Below, piece by piece: positions 17,485-27,989 of a stretch of DNA of 64,000 nucleotides. The notes below the pieces were generated by a model. It had not been told where the DNA came from and did no database searches. It saw only the letters and a list, made by a program, of their open reading frames with translations. Numbering within the stretch: the first letter of the stretch is position 1; every line of letters starts with the position of its first letter. Position numbers and translations under genes: made by a program. This stretch comes from Rhodococcus yunnanensis NBRC 103083 (GTDB lineage Bacteria; Actinomycetota; Actinomycetes; Mycobacteriales; Mycobacteriaceae): assembly GCF_001895005.1 (NCBI RefSeq), contig NZ_BCXH01000003.1, forward strand, positions 124,001 through 188,000. The letters are read 5' to 3'.

Positions 17485-18288
17485 ATGAAACGTGACGTCT
17501 CGGCCTACCTCGACGTCGATGTCACCGAGGCCAGCACACTCGAATTCCAGATCGCTGTTGCGCCGCACCCCGGTGCCGATGTCTGGGAAGCGCTGTCGTT
17601 CACTCTCGACGGCCAACCCGTCGAGGCGCAGGAGATCAGCGGTGCGCACGGCACCCGGATCCACAAGCTGCATGCGGGAGTCGGAAAGCTGGAGGTCTCG
17701 TACTCGGCGACCATCTACGGCAACACCGAGCCCGCACCGGTATCCGATTACGACCTCTCGCTGTACCTGCGCCCCAGTCGGTACGCCGAGGCGGACAAGT
17801 TCTTCGGTTTCGCCGCAACCGAATTCGGCTCGTATGCACCGTCGGAGAAGCTGTTGGCCGAGGTCTCGTCCTGGGTCGGTGCTCGGCTCAGTTACGTTCC
17901 CGGTAGCAGTGATCCCATCGACGGTGCGGTCGACACACTCCTGGCCGGAGCCGGTGTCTGCCGCGACTACACGCACCTCGTCGTGGCATTGCTGCGCGCG
18001 GTCAACGTACCGGCCCGACTGGTCGCGGTGTACGCGCCCGGGTGCGACCCGATGGACTTCCATGCTGTCGCCGAGGCCTTCGTCGAAGGTCAGTGGCGAG
18101 TCGTCGACGCCACCTGTCTTGCGCCGAGGTCCACGCTGGTTCGAATCGCGACGGGCAGGGACGCCGCAGACACTGCATTCCTGGACAACCACGGCGGATC
18201 CATCACCTTGAACAACGCCGTCGTCGGTGCTGTGGTCGACGGACCTCTGCCGTTCGACGACATCACGCAGCTGGTGTCCATCACCTGA
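17485..18288 (+). CDS. Transglutaminase-like cysteine protease family protein
   Basis: A 267-residue protein with an N-terminal beta domain of the bacterial transglutaminase N type and a papain-like transglutaminase core. The catalytic triad can be read directly: Cys in GAGVCRDYTHLV (about residue 156), His in MDFHAVAEAF (about 193) and Asp in WRVVDATC (about 208). No signal peptide is seen, so it is probably cytosolic. The substrate is unknown; such proteins may be peptidases or amidases rather than cross-linkers. It is the first gene of a close series with the HhH-GPD and helicase-associated genes (23-bp gap, then overlap). Confidence 0.85.
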   Translation: MKRDVSAYLDVDVTEASTLEFQIAVAPHPGADVWEALSFTLDGQPVEAQEISGAHGTRIHKLHAGVGKLEVSYSATIYGNTEPAPVSDYDLSLYLRPSRYAEADKFFGFAATEFGSYAPSEKLLAEVSSWVGARLSYVPGSSDPIDGAVDTLLAGAGVCRDYTHLVVALLRAVNVPARLVAVYAPGCDPMDFHAVAEAFVEGQWRVVDATCLAPRSTLVRIATGRDAADTAFLDNHGGSITLNNAVVGAVVDGPLPFDDITQLVSIT

Positions 18289-18311
18289 CCCCGCGTGACA
18301 AGATCGACGCC

Positions 18312-18887
18312 ATGTCTCCCACATTGCACCTGACCGGTGACGTAGAGGCCGATGCGCTACTCGCCGAGGATCCGTTCGCGCTGCTCATCGGGATGTTGCT
18401 CGATCAGCAGGTACCGATGGAATCCGCGTTCGCGGGTCCGAAGAAGCTCGTCGATCGGCTCGGTGATCTGAAGGTCGATACCATCGCGCACGCCGATCCC
18501 GAGGAGTTCGCGGCCGTCTGTGCCACGACGCCTGCGGTGCATCGCTTTCCAGGGTCGATGGCCAAACGTATCCAGGGTCTTGCCGAGTATCTCGTGGAGA
18601 ACTACGACGGCAAGCCGGACCAGATCTGGCGCCGCGGCGACCCGAACGGCGCCGAGGTGCTGAAGCGGCTGAAGGCGCTGCCCGGGTACGGCGACCAGAA
18701 AGCTCGAATCTTTCTGGCGTTGCTCGGAAAGCAGATGGGCGTCACGCCGGACGGTTGGCGTAAGGCTGCCGGGGCATACGGCGACGATGGATCGCGCCGG
18801 TCGATCGCCGACGTCGTCGACGCGAAGTCTCTGCTCGAGGTCCGCGAATTCAAGAAAGCCGCAAAGGCTGCCGCGAAGAACAAGTGA
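18312..18887 (+). CDS. HhH-GPD base-excision-repair family protein (TIGR03252 type)
   Basis: A 191-residue DNA-glycosylase-like protein of an actinobacterial HhH-GPD family. The helix-hairpin-helix LKALPGYGDQKARIFLALLG is at residues about 117-136, and the GPD-type Asp is probably in VTPDGWRKA just after it. An FxxLIGMLLDQQVPMESAF segment resembles the helix before the HhH in MutY/Nth proteins. There is no C-terminal iron-sulphur cysteine cluster. The start is ATG 18312. The last four bases overlap the GTG of the next gene, coupling it to a helicase-associated protein. Confidence 0.85.
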   Translation: MSPTLHLTGDVEADALLAEDPFALLIGMLLDQQVPMESAFAGPKKLVDRLGDLKVDTIAHADPEEFAAVCATTPAVHRFPGSMAKRIQGLAEYLVENYDGKPDQIWRRGDPNGAEVLKRLKALPGYGDQKARIFLALLGKQMGVTPDGWRKAAGAYGDDGSRRSIADVVDAKSLLEVREFKKAAKAAAKNK

Positions 18888-20905
18888 GCACGTACGAGCA
18901 GTGGCTGCGGTCGCTCGACGAGTCGCAGCTGGCTGCTGTGCTCGGCAAACGGCCGGACGTCGCCCTCGATCCGCCGCCGCGGACGTATTCGGCTCTCGCG
19001 CACCTGCTGCAGACCGAGCGTTCGGTGGATGCCGCCGTGGCCGAGCTCGACCTGGGCGCGGTGAAAGTGTTGTCCGTTCTGAGCGAGCACGGCGGATCGA
19101 TGCGCAGGCAGGCGCTGGCTGCGGCCGTCGGTGAGGGGCAGGTGAACACGGTCGACGATGTCGACCGAGCGCTCGCGGTGGTGGCCGAGAGCGGTCTGGC
19201 GTGGATGGACGGTGTCACCTGCCACTGCGTCGACCTGTACGACAGCTGCCCCGACCTGCCGGACCTGGACGGACTGGGTCCGCCGGATGGCCGATCGTCT
19301 TCGGTCGAGTATGCGGCTGCGACGATCACAGCCACTCAGCAATCGACGATCGCGCGGTTCGCGGACACCCTGGACGGGGTGTTGGCCGCCGTGGACGCGG
19401 GTGCGGTGAAGAGCGTGAAATCAGGTGGCGTCGGAGTTCGCGAGATACGTGCTCTGACGAAAACCGTTGTTGCAGAGCATGATGTCGTAGTCGAGATGGC
19501 GCTGGGTCTTGCCGGCGAACTGCGTCTGGTGGACGCGAGTTTTCCGTCGGTTCGAAGTACGACCGCCTACACCGAGTGGCTCGGGCATGACCGGGCGGCC
19601 CGGCTGACGAAAATCATTGCTGCATGGTGGTGTTCGGAGGTGTCGCCGACCAACAGGATACCGCCGACCCCGTCGAGCAAGAATGCACCGGTCCTCGGTG
19701 ACCGTGCGTTCGATCCGCACACGGTTCCTCTTCGCCAGCGCATGATCACGGCAATGCACGGCAGCGGGTTCCCCGACGGCGAGGCGGCTGGACGGTTTCT
19801 CTTGTGGAAGTTTCCCCTGTACGCCGTTATGGCGAATTCCGGTGATCCGCTTGCGGTGTGGCGTGAGGCGAGTGCACTGGGAATCATCGTCGACGGGTGC
19901 GCCACGGACCTGTCGCGAGCGCTGGGTGAGCTCGTCGGCGCGGATGCGGCCGCGGTCGAATCGGCGATCGGTCAGGTGCTGGACGATATCGTCTCCACTT
20001 CCGAATGCACGCTCCGACTGTTGCCCGATCTCAGTGCGGTGGTCACGGGACCGGTGAACGAGCGGATGTCGACGGTGTTGAACTCTTCTGCGGCGACCGA
20101 GACGAAGGGATCGGCGTCGACGTGGAGATTCACCCCGCAGTCGGTGCGCGGTTTCCTCGATGCCGGTGGTTCGGCAGACGAGTTGATCGCGTCGCTGGAC
20201 GAGCTCGCGATCACCGATGTGCCCCAGCCGCTCGACTACCTCATCCGGGACAGTGCTCGTCGGCACGGCGTGATCGGGGTGCACGCCGATTCGGGCCGAA
20301 TCGACTCGGCGGACCCGACATTGATCGCCGAGATAGTCGCGCGCGGGATTCTCGAGGTTGTCCAGCACGAGGCGACGTGGTTGACGACCGAGATGCCCGG
20401 CACCGAGGTGCTGGCCAGATTGCGCGCGGCGGGTTACTCACCGGTCGGCCACAGGGTCGGAGGCGGCGGGGTTGGGGGCGGCGGGGTTGGGGCTGGAGTT
20501 GTCGGGGTTGGGGTTGTCGGGGGCACACCGCCGAGGACGCGGGTTGCTGCGCGGCCCGTACGTCCGGCTTTGTCGACCGGAATCCGTCCGCGTTCCGACG
20601 TCGGTGTGCTGGCGCATGCGCTCGTCGGTGGCGAGGACCTCGACATCGACGTCGAACGGGTGGCGGCGATGCTGGGACGGACGAGCAGGCTGCCTGCCCG
20701 TGACGTGCAGGCACTCGCACATGCCGTCGCGTTCGGAACCCCTGTTGTCGTGGACATCCTCACGCCGTCGCGGGGCATCGTCAAGGACGAGATCAGTGAT
20801 GTCGCGCTCGACTCGTGGCTGCTGCACTTCTGGTCGAAGAAACAGCAGGCGCGGACGAGCATCGAGGTCACGCGACTGAAAATGGTGGCCAGGGGACTCG
20901 CCTGA
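18884..20905 (+). CDS. Helicase-associated protein, Rv0862c/XPB-Ssl2 N-terminal-like
   Basis: A 673-residue protein resembling M. tuberculosis Rv0862c, which sits beside the XPB helicase gene there. The N-terminus (YEQWLRSLDESQLAAVLGKR, then PPPRTYSALAHLLQTERS) is characteristic. The middle contains a repeated wHTH-like segment, and the C-terminal part carries DIDVERVAAMLGRTSRLPA and the WLLHFWSKKQQARTSIEVTR end. I see no Walker motifs, so it is not itself a helicase. Residues about 526-546 are a Gly/Val low-complexity linker made by a repeating GGCGGGGTTGGGG DNA tract. It overlaps the HhH-GPD gene, suggesting a DNA-repair unit. The partner XPB helicase is not in the window. Confidence 0.75.
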   Translation: MSTYEQWLRSLDESQLAAVLGKRPDVALDPPPRTYSALAHLLQTERSVDAAVAELDLGAVKVLSVLSEHGGSMRRQALAAAVGEGQVNTVDDVDRALAVVAESGLAWMDGVTCHCVDLYDSCPDLPDLDGLGPPDGRSSSVEYAAATITATQQSTIARFADTLDGVLAAVDAGAVKSVKSGGVGVREIRALTKTVVAEHDVVVEMALGLAGELRLVDASFPSVRSTTAYTEWLGHDRAARLTKIIAAWWCSEVSPTNRIPPTPSSKNAPVLGDRAFDPHTVPLRQRMITAMHGSGFPDGEAAGRFLLWKFPLYAVMANSGDPLAVWREASALGIIVDGCATDLSRALGELVGADAAAVESAIGQVLDDIVSTSECTLRLLPDLSAVVTGPVNERMSTVLNSSAATETKGSASTWRFTPQSVRGFLDAGGSADELIASLDELAITDVPQPLDYLIRDSARRHGVIGVHADSGRIDSADPTLIAEIVARGILEVVQHEATWLTTEMPGTEVLARLRAAGYSPVGHRVGGGGVGGGGVGAGVVGVGVVGGTPPRTRVAARPVRPALSTGIRPRSDVGVLAHALVGGEDLDIDVERVAAMLGRTSRLPARDVQALAHAVAFGTPVVVDILTPSRGIVKDEISDVALDSWLLHFWSKKQQARTSIEVTRLKMVARGLA

Positions 20906-20983
20906 CCGAGGCGCCGGGGCATCCCTGACGGAGGCGCCGGGGCATCGATGCCGTTGTCGGTGCTCGCCGGTACCCTTCTCTGC

Positions 20984-23317
20984 GTGGCTCTCTACCGGAA
21001 GTATCGTCCTGCGACGTTCGCCGAGGTCGTCGGGCAGGAGCATGTCACCGAGCCGTTGAGCGTCGCGCTCGATGCTGGTCGCATCAACCACGCATACCTC
21101 TTCTCCGGCCCGCGCGGCTGTGGCAAGACGTCGTCGGCGCGTATTCTTGCTCGCTCGCTCAACTGCGTCGAGGGCCCGACGTCGACGCCGTGCGGAGTCT
21201 GCAACTCGTGCGTCGCACTCGCCGCTGGTGGACCGGGAAACTTGGACGTCGTCGAGATGGACGCCGCGAGTCACGGCGGCGTCGACGACGCCCGCGACCT
21301 GCGAGACAAGGCCGTGTACGCGCCGGCCGAATCGCGCTACGTCATCTTCATCATCGACGAGGCCCACATGGTCACCACGGCAGGCTTCAACGCGCTGCTC
21401 AAGGTCGTCGAGGAACCGCCGGAGCACCTGGTCTTCATCTTCGCCACCACCGAACCGGAGAAGGTGCTGCCGACCATTCGTTCCAGGACGCACCACTATC
21501 CGTTCCGGTTGCTGGCGCCGTCGACCATGCGCGGGTTGCTGGAGAAGATCACCGCTCAGGAGAGCGTCGCCGTCGAGGACCCTGTGTATCCGCTGGTCAT
21601 TCGCGCCGGTGGAGGTTCGCCGCGTGATTCGCTCAGTGTGCTCGATCAGTTGCTCGCAGGTGCAAGGCCCGAGGGTGTCACCTATCCGCGCGCGCTGTCG
21701 TTGCTCGGTGTCACCGATGTGGCACTGATAGACGAGGCCGTCGATGCGCTCGCCGCAGGCGATGGAGGCTCGCTGTTCGGCACGATCGACAAGGTCGTCG
21801 ACGCCGGGCACGATCCGCGACGCTTCGCCACCGATCTCCTCGAGCGGCTGCGTGACCTCATTCTGATGCGGGCTGTGCCGGACGCAGGTGAGCGCGGCCT
21901 TGTCGATGTCCCCGGTGACGTCCTCGAACGCCTCCGTGACGAGGCAGGGCGGATCGGTTCGGCGACGCTTGCACGGTACGCCGAGATCGTGCACTCCGGT
22001 CTCGGTGAGATGCGCGGTGCCACGGCGCCGCGATTGCTCCTCGAGGTCATGTGCGCTCGGATGCTGCTTCCGTCGGCGTCCGACGCGGAATCGGCTGTGC
22101 TGCAACGGCTGGAGCGTCTCGAGCGTAGGCTCGACGTCACCCTGCCGGCAGGGGAGCAAGCGGCTGTGGACCAGGCGTCCCAGCGCCGAGCAGTCGAGGC
22201 GCCGCCCCAGCCGCCCACAGCGGTTGGGAACTCTGCCGTTGGGAACTCTGCTGTTGGGGACCCTGCTGCTGGGGACCCTGCCTCACGTAGCTCTGCGGGT
22301 GAGGCGTCGCCGAAGTTCGTCCGGCCTTCGCAGCGAACCGAAACGCCAGCCCCTGAGGCACCTGTACCTCCAGTGCCTGTGCCCCCTGTGCCCGAGGCCC
22401 CTGTGCCTGTACCGGTCGCGACAGTGCCCCCCACACCCGAGCCGACGCCAGTTCCCGAGCCCGAGCCGACCCCAGTTCCCGAGCCCACGCCTGAGCCTGA
22501 GCCCACCCCTGAGCCCGAGCCGGTCTCCGAGCCTGTCCCGGAACCCCTTTCCGTGGCACCGCAGGCGTCTGTTCCCGAACCAGCTCCAGAACCCGAACCA
22601 GCTCCAGAACCCGAACCAGCTCCAGAACCGGACAAGCCGGTGTCGGCTCAGCCCGATGCGGCTGCGGTGCGCGCGGTCTGGTCCGAGGTGAGGGCCAAGG
22701 TGCGGGAGCGCAGTCGCACGGTCGAGGTCATGTTGTCCGGGGCGTCGGTGCGCGCGGTGGATGCGGAGTCGATCACGCTGGGACACGATTCGGCGCCGCT
22801 CGCGAAGCGGCTTCAGGAACCGCGGAACGCGGATGTAATCCGTGACGCTCTGCGTGATGTGTTCGGTGTCGACTGGGCGGTGACGTGTGTTGTCGGTGCG
22901 GCTGCGCCCGCCGAGGAACTAGCGGTCAACTCGGCCGTAACCGAGGCGCCGAAAGCTCCGCTGACCAAATTCTCCAGGCCGAGTCAGAGCAAGCCTGCAC
23001 GGAGAACCGACGATGCTTTCGGCTCGGCCGGAGACGGATCGGGCGGTCGTTCGGCAGGTGGCAGCTCGTCCGGCAGCGGGGATTCGCCGGGGGGAAGCAG
23101 TGCGTCGTACGACGACATTCCGCCGCCGGAGGCGCCCGACTACCCGGATGATCCGGAACCGGCGGGCCCGCCGCCACCGGAGACGCCGGAGGACGAGGAA
23201 GAGCTGCTCAAGGCTGCAGCCGAGCCGGCCGACCCGTCGGTGCGCCGGGATCCCGAGACGGTGGCGTTGGAATTGTTGCAGTCGCAGTTGGGAGCGACGC
23301 CTCTCAAGGAGGTGTAG
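20984..23317 (+). CDS. dnaX: DNA polymerase III subunits gamma/tau
   Basis: Clamp-loader ATPase of the replisome, 777 residues from the GTG at 20984 ([20 protein letters not shown]). Walker [10 protein letters not shown] is at 42-50, the Cys4 zinc module is in [16 protein letters not shown], Walker B is IFIIDEAH and the sensor/arginine-finger motif is RSRTHHYPF. After the AAA+ core and collar, residues about 400-560 are a Pro/Glu/Val-rich linker built of PEP-type repeats. The C-terminal tau domain for the polymerase ([20 protein letters not shown]) and a [10 protein letters not shown] tail follow. No programmed frameshift motif was obvious. The location matches dnaZX of M. tuberculosis beside the Rv3722c gene, although 8.7 kb of other genes have entered between them. 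Confidence 0.95.
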   Translation: MALYRKYRPATFAEVVGQEHVTEPLSVALDAGRINHAYLFSGPRGCGKTSSARILARSLNCVEGPTSTPCGVCNSCVALAAGGPGNLDVVEMDAASHGGVDDARDLRDKAVYAPAESRYVIFIIDEAHMVTTAGFNALLKVVEEPPEHLVFIFATTEPEKVLPTIRSRTHHYPFRLLAPSTMRGLLEKITAQESVAVEDPVYPLVIRAGGGSPRDSLSVLDQLLAGARPEGVTYPRALSLLGVTDVALIDEAVDALAAGDGGSLFGTIDKVVDAGHDPRRFATDLLERLRDLILMRAVPDAGERGLVDVPGDVLERLRDEAGRIGSATLARYAEIVHSGLGEMRGATAPRLLLEVMCARMLLPSASDAESAVLQRLERLERRLDVTLPAGEQAAVDQASQRRAVEAPPQPPTAVGNSAVGNSAVGDPAAGDPASRSSAGEASPKFVRPSQRTETPAPEAPVPPVPVPPVPEAPVPVPVATVPPTPEPTPVPEPEPTPVPEPTPEPEPTPEPEPVSEPVPEPLSVAPQASVPEPAPEPEPAPEPEPAPEPDKPVSAQPDAAAVRAVWSEVRAKVRERSRTVEVMLSGASVRAVDAESITLGHDSAPLAKRLQEPRNADVIRDALRDVFGVDWAVTCVVGAAAPAEELAVNSAVTEAPKAPLTKFSRPSQSKPARRTDDAFGSAGDGSGGRSAGGSSSGSGDSPGGSSASYDDIPPPEAPDYPDDPEPAGPPPPETPEDEEELLKAAAEPADPSVRRDPETVALELLQSQLGATPLKEV

Positions 23318-23423
23318 TCGCTCGCCGGAGGATATCTCCCTAGCCGAAGCATCTCTCCCGACGTGTGCATCGGCCATCGCCGCCGCACAGGGTTTACGTG
23401 ATGCAGGGTCTACGTGACCAGCT

Positions 23424-23663
23424 CTAGGCGGGTTCGATGTCCGCGGGATCGATGAACACCAGGCGTCCGTCGTCGAGGGCCACGGCGTAACGATGTGCAA
23501 GGGCCCATGAACGCTCGGTGACGGCCGTGGTCTGGTCGCCGAAGTCTTCCTTGACGACGCCGGAATGCTTCGGCCACTGCTCACGCGCGAGTTCCGGGTC
23601 GGAGCTGTAGCGCACTTTGACGCGCGCGCCGACCGTGAACGGCTGTTGGGTGTCCATAGACAT
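23424..23663 (-). CDS. Small hypothetical protein (SH3-like barrel candidate)
   Basis: A 79-residue acidic protein. The sequence FTVGARVKVRYSSDP, a central HSGVVKEDFGD and a C-terminal YAVALDDGRLVFIDPADIEPA resemble a small SH3/KOW-like beta barrel, where a basic strand is followed by a conserved D-G-R turn. The ATG at 23663 has AGGAG a few bases upstream. It stands alone between dnaX and the fadAB promoter. I do not recognise a named family. Confidence 0.65.
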   Translation of the reverse strand: MSMDTQQPFTVGARVKVRYSSDPELAREQWPKHSGVVKEDFGDQTTAVTERSWALAHRYAVALDDGRLVFIDPADIEPA

Positions 23664-23795
23664 TCATCTCCTGGGTTCTTCAGTCCCCCCGGTTGTCGTG
23701 CCCCGAGGTTGATCGTAGTTCTACCCAGGGACGATTCTCACCAAACCGAACGCGACGGTCACGGAGAACGCTCGTTTCGGTCCTTCACGCCGCAA

Positions 23796-23809
23796 TGAAA
23801 CTGGTTCTA
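23796..23809. promoter_or_regulatory. KstR-type box upstream of fadA-fadB
   Basis: TGAAACTGGTTCTA fits the published mycobacterial KstR motif TNNAACNNGTTNNA at every fixed position, 92 bp before the fadA GTG. With eight fixed bases, about one chance match per 64 kb is expected, so this alone is moderate evidence. Confidence 0.5.
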
Positions 23810-23901
23810 GTCTGAAGACAGCCGAGGTGTATTCCTCGAGTCCTGCGGCGCGCTGTACCGGCGCCGCCGCCGAATCGGTACGTGGAAGGAACAACCCCGC
23901 T

Positions 23902-25113
23902 GTGACTACAGAGGCGTTCATTTACGAGGCCATCAGAACCCCCCGCGGCAAGGGAAAAAATGGTTCACTGCACTCCGTCAAGCCGATCTCGCTGGTGACC
24001 GGTCTGATCGACGAGCTACGCCGCCGGTTTCCCGACCTCGACGAGAACCGCATTTCCGACCTGATCCTCGGTGTCGTGTCTCCCGTTGGAGATCAGGGCG
24101 CCGACATCGCGCGCACCGCGGTGCTCGCTGCCAAGATGCCGGACACAGTCGGTGGATTCCAGCTCAACCGGTTCTGCGCCTCGGGCCTGGAAGCGGTCAA
24201 CCTGGCCGCGCAGAAAGTGCGCTCGGGCTGGGACGAGGTCGTCATCGCGGGCGGCGTCGAATCGATGTCGCGCGTCCCGATGGGCAGCGACGGCGGCGCA
24301 TGGGCCATGGACCCCGCGACCAACTACGACACGTACTTCGCACCTCAGGGCATCGGTGCAGATCTCATCGCGACGATCGAGGGGTTCAGCCGCGAGGACG
24401 TCGACGCCTATGCCGTGCAGTCCCAGGAGCGCGCCGCGGCGGCGTGGTCGGGTGGCTACTTCACCAAGTCGGTCGTGCCGGTCACCGACCAGAACGGGCT
24501 GTTGATCCTCGATCACGACGAGCACATGCGTCCGGGCAGCACCGTCGAATCGCTCGGCAAGCTCAACCCCGCGTTCACCGGCGTCGCCGCGATGGGCGGG
24601 TTCGACGACGTGGCACTGCAGAAGTACCACTGGATCGAGAAGATCGATCACGTCCACACCGGCGGCAACAGCTCCGGCATCGTCGACGGCGCAGCTCTCG
24701 TGCTCGTCGGTAGCGAGCAGGCAGGCAAGGACCTGAACCTGGTGCCGCGTGCACGCATCGTCGCGACGGCCACCTCCGGTGCCGATACGACGATCATGCT
24801 GACCGGCCCGACGCCTGCGTCGAAGAAGGTTCTCGCGACGGCAGGGCTGACCGTCGACGACATCGATCTCTTCGAGCTCAACGAGGCATTCGCGTCCGTC
24901 GTCCTCCGCTTTCAGAAGGATCTGCAGATCCCGAACGAGAAGCTCAACGTCAACGGCGGGGCCATCGCGATGGGCCACCCACTGGGCGCGACGGGCGCCA
25001 TGATCACCGGAACAGTGCTCGACGAGCTCGAGCGCCGCGGCGGCCGGTACGCACTCATCACCCTGTGCATCGGCGGCGGCATGGGCGTTGCCACCATCAT
25101 CGAGCGAGTCTGA
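23902..25113 (+). CDS. fadA: Acetyl-CoA acyltransferase (beta-ketothiolase), trifunctional enzyme beta subunit
   Basis: Thiolytic cleavage of 3-ketoacyl-CoA in the last step of beta-oxidation. The 403-residue protein has the acyl-enzyme cysteine in [11 protein letters not shown] (about residue 93), the [15 protein letters not shown] histidine segment (about 357) and the C-terminal proton-donor Cys in LCIGGGMG. The start is the GTG at 23902, preceded by GGAAGGA. The upstream in-frame stretch is not conserved. The fadB stop-start distance is 10 bp, so the two subunits are co-expressed, as with Rv0859-Rv0860 in M. tuberculosis, which form an alpha2beta2 trifunctional complex. A KstR-type box lies in the promoter. 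Confidence 0.92.
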   Translation: MTTEAFIYEAIRTPRGKGKNGSLHSVKPISLVTGLIDELRRRFPDLDENRISDLILGVVSPVGDQGADIARTAVLAAKMPDTVGGFQLNRFCASGLEAVNLAAQKVRSGWDEVVIAGGVESMSRVPMGSDGGAWAMDPATNYDTYFAPQGIGADLIATIEGFSREDVDAYAVQSQERAAAAWSGGYFTKSVVPVTDQNGLLILDHDEHMRPGSTVESLGKLNPAFTGVAAMGGFDDVALQKYHWIEKIDHVHTGGNSSGIVDGAALVLVGSEQAGKDLNLVPRARIVATATSGADTTIMLTGPTPASKKVLATAGLTVDDIDLFELNEAFASVVLRFQKDLQIPNEKLNVNGGAIAMGHPLGATGAMITGTVLDELERRGGRYALITLCIGGGMGVATIIERV

Positions 25114-25123
25114 GGGCTGAGAC

Positions 25124-27274
25124 ATGACAAACACTGACACTGCCGGAAACATGATCACGTGGGAGCAGGACTCGGACGGCATCGTCGTACTCACGATGGA
25201 CGATCCGGGCCAGGGCGCCAACACGATGAACCAGCTGTACAAGGACTCGATGGGTGCCACCGTCGACCGGTTGGAGAAGGAAGTCGACTCCATCACCGGC
25301 GTCGTCATCACCTCCGCCAAGAAGACCTTCTTCGCCGGTGGTGACCTCAACAACCTGATCAAGGCTCAGCCGGAGGACGCCCAGCAGGTGTTCGACGAGG
25401 TCCAGACCGTCAAGGCTCAGCTGCGCCGGCTCGAGAAGCTCGGCAAACCCGTCGTCTCCGCGATCAACGGCGCCGCACTCGGCGGCGGACTCGAAATCAC
25501 CCTCGCGACGCATCACCGCATCGCGGCGAACGTCCCCGGCGTGCAGCTCGGTCTACCCGAGGTCTCGCTCGGCCTGCTGCCCGGCGGCGGCGGCGTCACC
25601 CGCATCACGCGTCTGCTCGGCATTCAGACCGGCTTCATGACCGTGCTTGCCCAGGGCACTCGGTTCCGTCCGGACAAGGCGCTCGAGATCGGGCTCGTGC
25701 ACGAGCTCGTCGACAGCATCGACGAGCTGGTTCCCGCCGCGAAGGCGTGGATCAAGGCCAACCCCGAGGGCGGCGTCGCGCCGTGGGACGTGAAGGGCTA
25801 CAAGATTCCCGGTGGCACGCCGTCGAATCCGAAGCTCGCGGCGATCCTGCCTGCGTTCCCGTCGAACCTGCGTAAGCAGATCAAGGGCGCGCCGATGCCG
25901 GCACCGCGCGCGATCCTCGCAGCCGCAGTCGAAGGCTCTCAGGTGGACTTCGACAACGCGTCGACCATCGAGTCCCGGTACTTCACCGAACTCGTCACCG
26001 GCCGCGTCTCGAAGAACATGATCCAGGCGTTCTTCTTCGATCTGCAGGCGATCAACTCGGGTAAATCGCGTCCCGACGGCATCGAGAAGACGACGTTCTC
26101 CAAGGTCGCCGTGCTCGGCGCGGGCATGATGGGCGCAGGCATCGCGTATGTGTGTGCGAAGGCGGGCATCGAGGTCGTGCTCAAGGATGTTGCGCTCGAA
26201 TCGGCGCAGAAGGGCAAGGCCTACTCCGAGGCCATCGAAGCCAAGGCGCTCTCGCGCGGCAAGACAACGCAAGAGAAGTCCGATGCTCTGCTCGCGCGGA
26301 TCCATCCGACCGCGGACGCGAAGGACGTCGACGGCGCCGACCTCGTCATCGAGGCCGTGTTCGAGTCCGAGGAACTCAAGCAGAAGGTGTTCCAGGAGAT
26401 CGAGGACCTGGTGGATCCGACGGCACTGCTCGGCTCCAACACCTCGACGCTGCCCATCACGAGCTTGGCGAAGGGCGTGAAGCGGCAGGAGGACTTCATC
26501 GGAATCCACTTCTTCTCACCCGTCGACAAGATGCCGCTCGTGGAGATCATCCGCGGCGACAACACGTCGGACGCAGCGCTCGCGAAGGCGTTCGACCTGG
26601 TGCAGATCATCAAGAAGACTCCGATCGTTGTCAACGACAGTCGCGGGTTCTTCACCTCCCGCGTCATCGGCACCTTCATCAACGAGGCGATCGCGATGCT
26701 CGGTGAGGGCGTCGAGCCGTCGACCATCGAGCAGGCAGGTCTGCAGGCCGGTTACCCGGCAGCGCCGCTGCAGCTCTCCGACGAGCTGACGCTCAACCTG
26801 ATGCAGAAGATCCGCAAGGAGACCTACGACGCGTTGATCGCCGCGGGTCAGACTCCTCCCGAGGATCCGGCAGGTGCCGTCATCGACAAGATGGTCGATG
26901 AGTTCGAGCGCCCGTCGAAGGCGAAGGGCGCGGGCTTCTACGAGTACGCCGACGGCAAGCGCACCGGCCTGTGGCCAGGTCTGCGTGACGCCTTCAAGTC
27001 GGGCACCTCGGAGGCGCCGTTCGAGGATCTCATCGAGCGGATGCTGTTCATCGAGGCCATCGAGACGCAGAAGTGCTTCGACGAGGGTGTTCTCAACACC
27101 ACCGCCGACGCGAACATCGGCTCGATCTTCGGCATCGGCTACCCGGCCTGGACCGGTGGCGTGCACCAGTACGTCGTCGGCTACGAAGGTGGTCAGGCAG
27201 GCTTCGTGCAGCGCGCCGACGAGCTCGCAGCCAAGTACGGCGAGCGCTTCACCGCGCCGGATTCCCTGCGCTGA
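25124..27274 (+). CDS. fadB: Trifunctional enzyme alpha subunit: enoyl-CoA hydratase / 3-hydroxyacyl-CoA dehydrogenase
   Basis: A 716-residue fusion performing hydration of enoyl-CoA and NAD-dependent oxidation of 3-hydroxyacyl-CoA. The N-terminal crotonase half has the oxyanion-hole segment [25 protein letters not shown] and the catalytic Glu region [14 protein letters not shown]. The dehydrogenase half begins with [20 protein letters not shown] (residues about 328-347) and contains [11 protein letters not shown] and the [16 protein letters not shown] His-Glu catalytic region. A second C-terminal dehydrogenase-fold segment follows. It is translated with fadA. The convergent GntR gene ends 11 bp downstream. 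Confidence 0.93.
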   Translation: MTNTDTAGNMITWEQDSDGIVVLTMDDPGQGANTMNQLYKDSMGATVDRLEKEVDSITGVVITSAKKTFFAGGDLNNLIKAQPEDAQQVFDEVQTVKAQLRRLEKLGKPVVSAINGAALGGGLEITLATHHRIAANVPGVQLGLPEVSLGLLPGGGGVTRITRLLGIQTGFMTVLAQGTRFRPDKALEIGLVHELVDSIDELVPAAKAWIKANPEGGVAPWDVKGYKIPGGTPSNPKLAAILPAFPSNLRKQIKGAPMPAPRAILAAAVEGSQVDFDNASTIESRYFTELVTGRVSKNMIQAFFFDLQAINSGKSRPDGIEKTTFSKVAVLGAGMMGAGIAYVCAKAGIEVVLKDVALESAQKGKAYSEAIEAKALSRGKTTQEKSDALLARIHPTADAKDVDGADLVIEAVFESEELKQKVFQEIEDLVDPTALLGSNTSTLPITSLAKGVKRQEDFIGIHFFSPVDKMPLVEIIRGDNTSDAALAKAFDLVQIIKKTPIVVNDSRGFFTSRVIGTFINEAIAMLGEGVEPSTIEQAGLQAGYPAAPLQLSDELTLNLMQKIRKETYDALIAAGQTPPEDPAGAVIDKMVDEFERPSKAKGAGFYEYADGKRTGLWPGLRDAFKSGTSEAPFEDLIERMLFIEAIETQKCFDEGVLNTTADANIGSIFGIGYPAWTGGVHQYVVGYEGGQAGFVQRADELAAKYGERFTAPDSLR

Positions 27275-27285
27275 TCACCTGATGT

Positions 27286-27975
27286 TCACGACTGGGCCGA
27301 GCGGTAGGCGATCAACCGCTCGGCACAGTCGGTGAACTGGCGCTGCATCAGCCGGCAGGCTTCGTCGACGTCGGAGGACTTCAGTGCGGCGATGAGCTGC
27401 TCGTGACTGCGGACGGCCTCGCGCCCCCATTCGGGATCGACCGCGTACAACCGGGTGGGGGTGTAGCGCGTCGCATTGTTGAGGAACCAGGCGAGTTTGC
27501 CGGCGTCGGCGAGCCGGTTGAGCACACGATGGAACTCGAACTCGCCGATCTCCACCTCGTGGGCCTGGCCTTGCTCGACCGCGGCCGAGAGCGATGCGTT
27601 GCTCCACTCGAGTTCGGCGATCACGTCGGCCGTGATCTTCGGTGCTGCCCGGCGCACCAGCTCGACGGCGATCTGGCCTTGCAGCCAGAAGATGTCCACG
27701 ATGTCGTCGTCGCTCAGCGGCGAGACGACGTATCCGCGGTGGGGCACCAGTTCGACCATTCCTTCGCCCCGCAGCGTCAGCAGAGCTTCACGTACCGGAG
27801 TGACGCTGACGCCGAGGCGAGCGGCGGTTTCGTCCAACCTGATGAAGTCTCCTGGCCGCACTTCGCCGGACATGACCAGGTGCCGAACGTGATCGGCGAC
27901 GTCTTCGGACAGTTGAGGGCGTCGGCGCAGCGCGGAAGAAACGCTGTCCGATACCGATCGACGTCTGGTAGCCAT
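27286..27975 (-). CDS. GntR-family (FCD/FadR subfamily) regulator A
   Basis: A 229-residue regulator with N-terminal winged HTH (RRRPQLSEDVADHVRHLVMS, then ETAARLGVSVTPVREALLTL) and an all-helical FCD effector domain with its metal-site-like EFEFHRVLNRLAD. It is convergent with fadB and lies 14 bp downstream of the antiporter gene on the same strand. It is a clear paralogue of the regulator at 40609-41277: RRRPQLSE, FWLQGQ/TI, EFEFHR and YTPxRLYAxDPxWG are shared in order. By analogy with its paralogue it may control acyl-CoA metabolism. Confidence 0.88.
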   Translation of the reverse strand: MATRRRSVSDSVSSALRRRPQLSEDVADHVRHLVMSGEVRPGDFIRLDETAARLGVSVTPVREALLTLRGEGMVELVPHRGYVVSPLSDDDIVDIFWLQGQIAVELVRRAAPKITADVIAELEWSNASLSAAVEQGQAHEVEIGEFEFHRVLNRLADAGKLAWFLNNATRYTPTRLYAVDPEWGREAVRSHEQLIAALKSSDVDEACRLMQRQFTDCAERLIAYRSAQS

Positions 27976-27989
27976 GACGATCTAGCAAA

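Noticed and set aside
20457-20530. Glycine/valine-rich tract as a frame error in the helicase-associated gene
   Set aside because: The frame stays open and both flanks match one protein family, so it is a low-complexity linker and not a frameshift.
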